DNA of 64,000 nucleotides from Rachycentron canadum. Taxonomy: Eukaryota; Chordata; Actinopteri; Carangiformes; Rachycentridae. The notes under the pieces are model-generated. The model saw only the letters and a list, made by a program, of their open reading frames with translations, had not been told where the DNA came from and made no database searches. The position numbers and the translations under genes were made by a program. Of the stretch, positions 11,111 to 20,154 are shown piece by piece; position 1 is the first letter of the stretch; every line of letters begins with the position of its first letter. The stretch lies in NCBI GenBank assembly GCA_038496675.1, contig CM076659.1:20877632-20941631 (forward strand), given 5' to 3'.

Positions 11111-11935
11111 TCTTGCAGGCTGAAAATCCAATCATACAAATACCAACATTAATTTGGTACGATCATGAAGATAATAGTTAAGATCCAAGCACCTACAGAG
11201 AAATCTGGATGTGGAGAGTTTTTAAATACCCAGAAATATTTTCAGACCGTTACAACATGATAAGTGCTGCTTATTAAAATGTTGTTGGAATTTGTGGGAA
11301 TTTATGTCTAAAATGCACTTGAAAAAAAAATTCACTACTTTGTAAAATTTCTTCTTCTGGGATGCAACAAGCCATTCCGATCAAGGCCATACAGGAGGAA
11401 GGGAGTATTCTCTTTCAGGTTACTAAACTCTTCTTTGCTTGTTTACTATTATCCTGTCCTGTTTCTGCTGAGGTGCGGATGGCTGTATCATTTGGTCATT
11501 TATAGTAAAATGTAACAAAATGGCTCTTCCATCTCAATGAAACCATAGTCAACGTCTAAACAAAAGGTTTCTATTACAAACAATAAAGTGGTTCAAACTA
11601 AGCTACATTAGAAATCATACAAAGTTGTTGGAAGAGGTTTAATGCTGAAAGCAGACTAATTGACACAGTGTTTTATAGACACAAACAAACTTGATATATA
11701 AGCTACATTCAATCTAGAATAGACACAATTTCCAATTTTGCAAAGCTTATTAGAGTGGACTTTATAGCAGTATTTTCTTCTTTAGACTCTAGACAGATTT
11801 TCACTTTCATATTTTTTTTCCTCTTTGTGTCATTTTTCTTTTTCTCCAAAGACACAATTAAGTCTCTCCTCAATACCATCCAGTCATTGGGGAGAAACAG
11901 TTCTTTTGACACTGTGTCATGGTGTGTTAGTCTTT
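11111..11935. other. 3' flank of the slc5a7-like gene
   Basis: Probably includes the 3' UTR of the leftward slc5a7-like gene. A minus-strand ATTAAA (plus-strand 11638-11643) is a possible polyadenylation signal. Otherwise it is AT-rich with the right copy of a 31-bp repeat; no coding content. Confidence 0.5.
11694..11724 (+). repeat. Right copy of the 31-bp direct repeat
   Basis: Same orientation as 10701-10731, one mismatch. Confidence 0.8.
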
Positions 11936-12481
11936 TTAACATGTTGATATTAATGTTGGATCTGACATGTCACCATTGTCCTGCAGAGGTTGTAAGTTAT
12001 TGTCCTTGTTGCTGCTGCTGCCACATGTTGGTGTCTGTGTCTGTGGTCGGACTTTGAACACGTCCCACTTCTCAGGTATCAGTCCTTTGTTGAAGAGCAG
12101 AGAAACCAGGTAGGACACCAGTAAAATGGTGGCAAATACCACCATCATACAGATGGTTCTGATAGGGGAATACTGAACGTAAACACCATCTTCAAGGGTG
12201 CATCCTGGGAAGTGGATGGCAGGTGGTAGCCCCAGCAATGGCTCGCCACACAATAGTCTCAAAAAAAAGCCCGCCAGGAATCCCACAGTCGCACCGTAAC
12301 CATTGGAGATGTTAAAGAAGAGCACGCACACCAGCTGCGGGAACATCATAATGTAGGCGATTTCTCCACCCAGGACCCAGAAAGCCATAACACCGGTGTG
12401 AAGGAAGGTGAGCGATGTGCCAGCCAGGCCAAATACAACCACAGAAATTTGAATCACCCACCGGATTTCGTTCTCTGACGC
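11936..12481 (-). CDS. slc5a7-like exon 8 (last)
   Basis: Acceptor GATTGTAG, phase 0. Reads ASENEIRWVIQISVVVFGLA through YIMMFPQLVCVLFFN and GEPLLGLPPAIHFPG to the stop. It encodes the last membrane segments and a hydrophilic tail ending NGDMSDPTLISTC. Confidence 0.95.
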   Translation of the reverse strand, partial: ASENEIRWVIQISVVVFGLAGTSLTFLHTGVMAFWVLGGEIAYIMMFPQLVCVLFFNISNGYGATVGFLAGFFLRLLCGEPLLGLPPAIHFPGCTLEDGVYVQYSPIRTICMMVVFATILLVSYLVSLLFNKGLIPEKWDVFKVRPQTQTPTCGSSSNKDNNLQPLQDNGDMSDPTLISTC

Positions 12482-15400
12482 CTACAATCAAACAAAAGAT
12501 AATAAGAAAAGCAGCAGCAAAGAAATCTGTCACTCCCTCATTTACTTTTGTCATTGTTTTATTGCATTGCAGCGACCCCACCTTTGTCCTCAGGTTTTTC
12601 TTGTAGATATTTGAAGAGAAGATGGAGGCTGCAGACAGCAGGGCAGAGTCAGTTGAAGACATCACGGCGGCGGCCACAGCTCCAATGCCGATGACGGAGA
12701 TGTAGGGCGGGGTTAAGTGTTGTAGGGAGAGGGGTAAAATCAAACCTGTCTGACCTCGTTCAAAAGGTGGCGGAGAACCGTACGTGGTCAGGTTCCAGTC
12801 TACGTAAAACAAAAGTACAAGATTAAACAGCTGAAAGATTAGATGTATCATTTTTAAATTAATAAAAAATTCCAAACAAATGAGCAGCAAGTGGCTTTAC
12901 TGATGATTACATCTATTTATTTGACTTCAGTCACTAGTTGATGCAATAGAAATTAAGAATCGAATATAAAATGTCAAGCTAAAAGCGTTTGACTTGAGCA
13001 GATCACCTGTCGACGCAGCCACAGCGCCGATGAGCACAGGAGGAACTCCAAATGTTGGGATGAGAAATGCAGCAGCGTAACATCGCAGCTTGGCTGTGGC
13101 TGAGGAAGAGGCAGATAACGTCCTCTGGTGGAAGTCCTGAAAACCAAGGTCTCCTACACTCTGGGAAATTCAGGAAAGAGAGATTTATGAAAGCCATAAT
13201 ATTAAAAAAAAATATTAAGGTAGTGACCTATAATCCTGTCATGTGTATATACAGAATAAAAAACATCAGTTACCATATAGTCAAACGGATGCAAGCGAAA
13301 ACAGTCTGACCCTGTTATTAATGCATAACAACATATATTGAATACAGAAAGTTTTCTAATCTAGTTTTCTAAATTGCTCCATAGTATGCAGATCATAGTG
13401 CTATTAATGACCAAGTAGGTAATTTACAATTTTAAAATGGGTTTTATAGAGAATACATATATTCAACTTACTCACAAAAACCTGAACCAAGATTATTAAT
13501 TATTATTTCATTAAGATTAACTTTAACCACTGAACAATGGATTTGTGAACCCATAACAACATTATTCTTATGTCATATTAACATAATATTGGCATTTTAA
13601 ATTCCAATAATAAGACATAAATAATAACCAGTGAAGTGAAACACGGCATCTTGTTATTTTAGTGTCTCGTCAATATCATCAGTCTTTTGTTGAGAAGAAA
13701 ATGATTATCAGTCTTAAAGCATTGAGTGCTTTTCATTAGTTTACCAGTAGCAAAAAGATATCGATCCACCTCCAGGCTCTGTCTGCAGTCAGAGTGCCGA
13801 CCCAGGGAGCCTGGAAGATGTGGTTGAAGGACGTGGTGGTGATGTCGACGGATGCTGGGTTCATGAAGACAAAAGGGACACACAGCCACTGGGGAGAGAG
13901 AATGATATTTGTCAATCATCATGGATTCACACATAGAAGTTAACTTGTTTCTATTGCCCAGCTCTTCTTTCTGGGCAATAGAAACAATGGAAGTGATTTT
14001 TACTGAGCACCAGGCTGAAAACATACATCGAATGGGACTGACTCACTTTTGGAGACAGCCTCTTGTGGCTCCTCAAAGAACTGCTGTTTTTAGCATGTGT
14101 AAGCTTAATTTTTCAGTCCTGTAGGTTGACACTTGGCAGTTATTGAGGATTGCTCCAGGGATGATTTAAGGTTTTTCTATTGACACTCTAATGAGTCACC
14201 CTTGGAGTCCATTACAACTGCTGTGAATCCAAACTTGCTCAGGTGTGGGTGACTAACTTACCGAGGTGATAAAAATGAGAATGAGCTGTATAATATCTGT
14301 GTAGGCCACAGAGTAGAGACCTCCCAACAGTGTGTAGGTGATGGCCACAGCCGCAGAGATCCAGATACACACAGCATAGGACAAATCCAGGATCACACTC
14401 ATAGTTACACCTGTGATACATATACATGCAGTTACCATCCACACTCAACTACATGCCAGCAGTTTACACATGCGTGGGGATTCCCATTCAGGCAAACTGA
14501 CTAATACGTCATAGAACAGGGTCATTTGTAGAAGTGCAATGCTTTAGCATTTATGCATCAATCACAAATTATGCAGATCTGCACCAATCTATAAGAAATA
14601 ACTGGATAAAGTTATTAAAATACTGAAATGCTTTTTGACGTGTTTCAGAGATAAAAATCAGAAATGTGAAAATCTGGAATAGCAAGACCTACAAACATAG
14701 CAACACTGCAGTTCTCAAGCAATTGTGGCCAACAAGAGGATTAGGTTTTTGAAACTTAGGCACATTCAACAGCATGCACAAAGACACATGTTTATACAGA
14801 TAAAGAAGTATGATGATTAATTTTTACCCAGGCTTATGAGTGTTGAAGTCACCCAAATGATTTCTGACATCAGCGGGGCCACAGACAGAAGTCCACTCAG
14901 TTCATTTCCGTACTTGATCTGGAAAGGATCCATCATGGTGACGTACTTTCTGTCTCTCATCGGCTTGGCAAAGAAGAGACCACCTTGAAAAGTGGGAGAA
15001 TTGCAATTCTGATAATATAATAATAATATTATAGCTATAACAGATTATTTTTGTGTATACTTTTACCAGATCAGATTGTGCAAATTATTCATTACACATA
15101 GATGTGATGCAAGTAATTTACAATTAATTGTTTACATAGTTAAATGTTGAATATTCACAGACAATTATGCACCTGTAGAGAATATCCACCTAACTTGCAC
15201 TAATGTTCAGGCGGTTCTAGTCATGTACTGTTTTTAATTATATATTTATCTTTATGTTTAGTTATTGTATTCACTGAAAAAGCTGTTATTTGGATAAAGA
15301 AAACAACATTTTCCAAATCATTTTTGTCAGTTGTATGTGTGTGTACATGTATTAAAGGACCAATGAGTAAAATTTGGAGGCATCGAGCTGAGGTTGCATA

Positions 15401-17274
15401 TTACAACTAACTGCATTCCCCATCCCTCCAAAGTGCTAAGCTAAGTGCCTGCTTAGGGCCCCCAAGAGCACTTGAAATCTCACACAACAGAGCTTAAAAC
15501 AAAGACAGGCCACCATACACGTTCACTACATGACCAGGAGTCAGTTTTTACAACTACGATGAGGGGATGCCATCAAAAGATAAGCGAGTTAATAAATGGA
15601 CGACATGACTTTACCATAAATTACAAATTTAGCTGAAAAAAAAACATCAGTTAGTCTGTAAGTAGATAAATGAATTAATGGTCTAGTCACTATTTTGAAA
15701 ATTATCTGAGCAATTCCTGATTTTAGCTTCTCAAATGTGAGCATTTCCATCTTTTCCTATCAACAATATGTAATTTTTTAATGTTTGGACTTGAATTGAA
15801 TTGAATTGTGAAGTGTCACTTTGCACATTCAACTACATTTCTTTAAACGCACATACTTTTACTTGCATAAAGGAAAATGCAGTGTTTCACTGAGTATTTT
15901 AAAGAATTTTATTGCAGTTCTATTTAACTGAAGGATCTGAATATTTCTTCCACCAGTGCAGAGGTGAAAGTGTAAAAACCTTGGCATTAAGAACAGAGTC
16001 TTACCAAGAGTGAAGGCCAGTGTTGCTGCTAAAGGCATCACAGCCCAAATCAGTCCCAACTTTGGATTGTACACAGTCTCCGCTGTGCCGATGATAAAGG
16101 TCCCGCCAACCCAGGTAGCTGCATGGTGCACACGAAGTTAGAAATGTTACCATAGATGCACAAATAGGAGAGGAAAAGGAAAGAGTCTGAATGGACATAC
16201 TGCTAAGGGTGTGATCACAGCTACAGTGTGTTTCATCATGGCCAAGGTTTTTCTTACTATTCATTCATTTTTGTTTTTAACTGAGCGTTGATTCATCATT
16301 GCTCCAGACTTTGACCTTTTACCCTATAGTCAGCAAAATAAACATTGGATCCATTTTTCACAGGCCACAGATTTTCACAACATTATTGACATCTGCTTAC
16401 TCTTAAATCCTTGTTTTTGAAGCCATTTTCTTTGGGGCTTTGCAAGTTCAGGCACTCGCCATTGTCTCAAACATTACCATTTGTATAGGAACTGAAATCA
16501 ACAACATACCAACATGACTGGGTCAAAGTATATGTCTGACTATAATCCTGATTTTATATCTGCAAGTGTCCTCTGACAAAATCACCAAGCCCAAGTTAAA
16601 GATGATGGATGCGCTATGATTTTTGTTTGGTCTACATGTAAAATGATGATTTTGAAAGAGTAACTACCAATGGGGAACCTTCGACTGACTGACCAATGGT
16701 GGAACCTGATCACTCAGTCATTCAGTCAGTCAGCTGCTGCCATCCAGTCAAAAAAGGTGCAGGTATGGGGTGTTTATAGGGCTAGCACACACCACTTCAG
16801 CTAGTTGCATCGGCTGCCAAATTGCCAGGTGTTATTGCTGCAGTCCACATACCCTTGCAAGTAGCTCCAAGTCTCACCTTAGTCGCCTGATATATACAGT
16901 AATGCCCCAGGAAATCAAATAAATATCTTGACACAAAATACACATTTCAACATAATATCCACACATATGAACACACAATTCAAAGTTAAAAATCTAAAAT
17001 TTGGTAAATACATTTTAAAATGCCAATTTTACAACAGGCTCTGAACCTGTAGGTTGCAGCTACTGCAATGCAGCACAGAAAAAGACTCACCAGTTGTAGT
17101 GAAGATGCCCACCACCAAGCTGATTTTTCTGTTGCCCAGGAGGACCATGTCGGCATGGTTTGCCTGTGTGCTGTTTTCATCCCTTTTGGATTTGATGGAA
17201 GCCCAGATGCCGATCCCAAGCACCAGCAGGTAGAATATGATGGTGGCTACCAGTCCCGGGACATTGAGAGTCAT
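11936..17274 (-). CDS. SLC5A7-like (high-affinity choline transporter 1-like) sodium-coupled transporter, eight exons
   Basis: A member of the sodium/solute symporter family closest to SLC5A7 (CHT1), a plasma-membrane protein that takes up choline with sodium and chloride for acetylcholine synthesis. Eight coding exons (17091-17274, 16005-16118, 14828-14983, 14262-14410, 13745-13888, 13007-13160, 12582-12799, 11936-12481) join in phase to 554 residues; human CHT1 has about 580. The start MTLNVPGLVATIIFYLLVLG matches the family N-terminus, so it is preferred over an in-frame ATG 78 bases upstream. Family hallmarks include ATWVGGTFIIGTAETVY, GGLFFAKPMRDRKYVTMMDP, LLGGLYSVAYTDIIQL, and AAVMSSTDSALLSAAS near the sodium site. 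Two departures mark it as a divergent paralogue: the family segment GGIPWQAYFQR reads VGDLGFQDFHQR, and the C-terminal tail is short and unlike that of neuronal CHT1. The substrate is therefore uncertain. No stop interrupts it. Confidence 0.92.
12582..12799 (-). CDS. slc5a7-like exon 7
   Basis: Completes an Asp codon and reads DWNLTTYGSPPPFERGQTG, then GIGAVAAAVMSSTDSALLSA, and ends NLRTK|GTGGGG. It includes the conserved serine/threonine-rich sodium-site segment. Confidence 0.95.
13007..13160 (-). CDS. slc5a7-like exon 6
   Basis: Acceptor TTTCCCAG. Reads SVGDLGFQDFHQRTLSASSS and ends VPPVLIGAVAAST|GTGATC. The length matches CHT1 residue for residue, but the IPWQAYFQR segment is replaced. 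Confidence 0.92.
13745..13888 (-). CDS. slc5a7-like exon 5
   Basis: Acceptor CTCCCCAG, 48 whole codons. Reads WLCVPFVFMNPASVDITTTS, then APWVGTLTADRAWRWIDIFL, and ends at donor CTACTG|GTAAAC. Confidence 0.94.
13945..13987. repeat. Perfect 17-bp inverted repeat with 9-nt loop
   Basis: Arm 13945-13961 (TTGTTTCTATTGCCCAG) is exactly complementary to 13971-13987 around the spacer CTCTTCTTT. It lies in slc5a7-like intron 4, 57-99 nt before the exon 5 acceptor, next to a dispersed repeat. Confidence 0.93.
14028..14142 (+). repeat. 3' part of dispersed repeat family R1
   Basis: Phrases GGGACTGACTCACTTTTGGA and TTTTCAGTCCTGTAGGTTGA match the 3' section of the element seen nearly whole at 18239-18850. 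It lies in slc5a7-like intron 4. Confidence 0.7.
14262..14410 (-). CDS. slc5a7-like exon 4
   Basis: Acceptor GTATCACAG. Reads VTMSVILDLSYAVCIWISAA, then LLGGLYSVAYTDIIQLILIF, and ends at ACCTCG|GTAAGT. Confidence 0.95.
14828..14983 (-). CDS. slc5a7-like exon 3
   Basis: Acceptor CTTTTCAAG. Reads GLFFAKPMRDRKYVTMMDPF, then LLSVAPLMSEIIWVTSTLIS, and ends CCTGG|GTAAAA. Confidence 0.94.
14984..16004 (-). other. slc5a7-like intron 2
   Basis: Carries a dispersed fish repeat at about 15350-15560, recognisable by AAAGGACCAATGAGTAAAAT. The rest is AT-rich sequence without recognised features. Confidence 0.6.
15350..15560 (+). repeat. Dispersed teleost repeat (AAAGGACCA type)
   Basis: Begins TTAAAGGACCAATGAGTAAA and continues with GAGGTTGCATATTACAACTA. 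I recall this pattern as a frequent intronic repeat in fish. Class not assigned. Confidence 0.55.
16005..16118 (-). CDS. slc5a7-like exon 2
   Basis: Acceptor CCATGCAG. Reads ATWVGGTFIIGTAETVYNPK, then GLIWAVMPLAATLAFTL, and ends CTCTTG|GTAAGA. Confidence 0.95.
16345..16387 (+). repeat. Short repeat, copy 1 (pair with 17753-17793)
   Basis: Shares GGATCCATTT, then CACAGGCCACAGATTTTCAC, with 17753-17793. The two copies lie either side of slc5a7-like exon 1. Confidence 0.7.
17091..17274 (-). CDS. slc5a7-like exon 1 (start codon)
   Basis: ATG at 17274. Reads MTLNVPGLVATIIFYLLVLG as the first membrane segment, then NRKISLVVGIFTTT, and ends CAACTG|GTGAGT after one base of a codon. Any 5' UTR exon was not located. 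Confidence 0.92.
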
Positions 17275-17752
17275 GCTGAGTGTCCAGGAGCAGCACAGAG
17301 CGTATAGTGCTGACAGCAGCCAGGCAGCATGCAGACTGTCTTTGGAACTCACCCAAGTGTCTTTGTGGGGAGTGAGTGTGGGGTGTGGCTGCTAAAGAGC
17401 CCCCAGGCTGAAGAATTGACAAGCTGAGCTCCTACTTCATGTGGTGTCTTTGAAGACTCGACAACTGTCAGCAAAGATCAGTAAAAGGGGAAAACAAAAC
17501 TAGGTTTTATGTAAATGTAATGACAAAGGGGGGTTGGTTCCCAACAATAGTGTAACTTCATCACTCAGTTGGTCCTTCATTCTGTCAGCTAAATCTGGGT
17601 TTATGGGGCTGATCCTGCTGCTATCAGCAACACAATAGAATTACAATTTCCTGTTACTCTGTGATGGGGGTTTTGCCACCTCCCAGCCCCCTGCTGGTCT
17701 GAGCCTGTTCATTCCAATGGAAGAAATGGACATGATCCCATGACCTTTAAAC

Positions 17753-17793
17753 ACTGGATCCATTTATCACAGGCCACAGATTTTCACATCTTG
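17753..17793 (+). repeat. Short repeat, copy 2
   Basis: Partner of 16345-16387, same orientation, with a few substitutions. Confidence 0.7.
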
Positions 17794-18238
17794 ATATGAA
17801 AATGGCATTTTTCAGACCAACACATCACAAGAAAATACATTTTATCTGAGACCTGTCTCTGTCTCAGAAACACACTCTTGTGAGATCACACAGTTTATTG
17901 TATTGTATTTTTGTGATATTTTTATGATGTTTGGTTTGAAACGGGGTATATATTTTTTATATCACTGGCACTGCTTGTAATGCAACATCTTTTACAATAG
18001 AGCAGTGATTCACAGCATTTTCCAATTCATGACCTGCTTGAAAATCTCAAAAATGTTGGTAGCCCACATCTGACCATGTAAAGATATGATATGTACAATG
18101 CAACAACATAAAAGTTTTAGTATTAAAAAAAATTGTACTGTTTTGCCAATTATTTGTCAACCTGCATGCAATTTTGCAAATTTGCGGCCTACCAGTTGGC
18201 CCTGGCCCACAGGCTGGGAATCGCTGTTTAAGAGTATG

Positions 18239-18850
18239 TTTGACTGTATATAAAGATGGAGGTAGCTTCTGTGATGTTATCCACTGGTTTCTAAAGAGTG
18301 GTTTTGAGTGCGTTGTCCAGTCGTTGCCATCTTAGCAGTACCTAACTCATGCCTAGTCTTAAGTGCAGTCTTTTTCAAAGGCTAACATAAGGCTAATTCA
18401 GTTGCTGGCTAACTACCTAGCCATAGAGCTAAGCTAACAAGCCAAGTATGTTGGGCGTAGACACTGATACCTGCTAATTGTAGCTAACGTGAAAAAAAAA
18501 AAAAAATACTAGAATTTCACTCACCTCAACACGCAAAATCATCCAAAAGGCACCAGCACAGCTAGCAGCTAGACACCAAGAAGCTGGGAGACCTCAATCA
18601 TTCACAACTGCCTTATAAAATTGAAGCTAATGATTTATATCAAAAATTCACCCCTGCACAGTCGTCATGAAGGAGAAATTTTGCTGTAGAGACCAAAACA
18701 GTTTCTGTACCAGACTCTAAACATGTTTATTTCTGCTGTAAAGTTAGATATTTTAACATGAGAGTCTACGGGACTGACTCACTGTTGGAGCCAGGCTTCG
18801 AGGCAGTTTTTGGCTCCTTAAAAAGTTGGAAGCTTTGTATTGCACAAAAA
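18239..18850 (+). repeat. Dispersed repeat family R1, nearly complete copy
   Basis: Starts TGTATATAAAGATGGAGGTA and runs through TCGTTGCCATCTTAGCAGTA, GTCGTCATGAAGGAGAAATT, AGAGACCAAAACAGTTTCTG and GGGACTGACTCACTGTTGGA. Parts recur at 14028-14142 and, reversed, at 50228-50615. It is non-coding and I know it as a widespread fish repeat. Confidence 0.75.
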
Positions 18851-19695
18851 TGTAAAACTTGATTACTTTAAAAAAAAAAAATCACCAGTTTTTTTGTTTG
18901 TTTTTTTAATCTCACACATGTCCAGAGACATACTGTAAAAGACTGTTAGACACTATTAGAGAATTTAAGATTTATTTCCTCAGCCATTGTATCCACAGAT
19001 TAGACAACGACAAAAAGTGTACTGCAAATATCACACAGCAAAAATAAATACAAATATCAGTATTACAAAATAAAGATTTCCCTGTTTCTATGATGCTCAT
19101 TTTGATGTGAGGTCATAAACTGGGAAAATACAACTAAAAGGAAGCTACAGCTCTTGTCACAAATAACACCAGTCCATATGTACATTTTTACAAAGAAAAC
19201 ACAAATTAGTGTCATTCTCTTGTCATGGTCTGAGTGAGGAATGATGTACAGTGTAAAAAACTTTCTGCACCTTCTTCAGTCCCTTTAACGGACTTCAGGG
19301 GTCTAATAGTTGAAACATCAGAGGTGTGGTTCCCATAACAGACCATCATTGTCAAGAGACAAAACACTGCAAACAGTCTTTCTATATCAGAGTCTCAAGT
19401 GTCCAGCAGCTGTGAACTCGTCTGCTAAAAAGAAAATAATTGAGGATATCATGTCCAGTGGTAGGTCTGAAGACAGGGGATGTGTTCTGGATCAGTCAAC
19501 CAAACCACATCCTCACCAAAATCCAACAGTCTGTACAGAGGTCTTGTTGCAGCAGGAGAAGTTGGAGATGGCATTGTCTTCTTCTAACTCTTTTCTCATG
19601 ATCATGATTGATGTACAGTCTAGTCTTGGTATGTAGGAAGGTGAAATTGGATATGTTATGTTCCTCCAATCTTTCATTTTGTATTCGGCCTGGAC

Positions 19696-20154
19696 TTAGT
19701 CCCTGATTTCTTCCTCTACAATTGCCGTGTCTTCTTCACCTCTGCTGCCCGTCTCTGGGCCTGGACTTGGTGGCAGCAGCTCCATGTCCTTGGAGCTGCT
19801 CGTGCTGGCTGCTCTGGCAATCCTGGTGAGGGTTTGTTCATATGGCGAGGGCAGGTAGACCATAAGGAACACGCCGTCTGTCACGTCCTGCTCGGAGCTG
19901 GAGCTGGGGACTTGGTGTTGCCCCCTGCTGCGTCGGATGGAGGACAGAAGTTCGCAGTTCCTCTCTGGGTCCTGCAGGTCCTCCAGGGCGATCACGTTGG
20001 CCAATCCCAGCTTGCCATCGAGACTGAATCCGTGTCTGCGGCGCCAGAGCAGGAAGCAGAGGATGCTGAGGAAAAGGAGCACGAAGGAGACGGTTGCTAT
20101 GGTGATGTAGGTGATGGATCCTGCACTGAGGAAGGCTTCGCCTGAGCTCTGTCC
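19696..20154 (-). CDS. Membrane-protein last exon
   Basis: Acceptor CTGACTTACAG, phase 0, then 152 codons and a stop. It carries one transmembrane helix and a Ser-rich cytoplasmic tail. The long frame with membrane topology argues for a real exon. Confidence 0.7.
   Translation of the reverse strand, partial: GQSSGEAFLSAGSITYITIATVSFVLLFLSILCFLLWRRRHGFSLDGKLGLANVIALEDLQDPERNCELLSSIRRSRGQHQVPSSSSEQDVTDGVFLMVYLPSPYEQTLTRIARAASTSSSKDMELLPPSPGPETGSRGEEDTAIVEEEIRD

Larger units (their letters stand above)
17275..19695. other. Region between slc5a7-like and the membrane-protein gene
   Basis: No gene seen. It contains the slc5a7-like 5' flank and the repeats at 17753-17793 and 18239-18850. It likely also contains the 3' UTR of the leftward membrane-protein gene: a minus-strand AATAAA lies near 18970. 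The frame at 19310-19636 on the plus strand lacks protein-like features. Confidence 0.6.

Noticed and set aside
17275..17352. Alternative in-frame ATG at 17352 for the slc5a7-like protein.
   Set aside because: It would add 26 residues before the family-typical N-terminus; the ATG at 17274 matches known starts.
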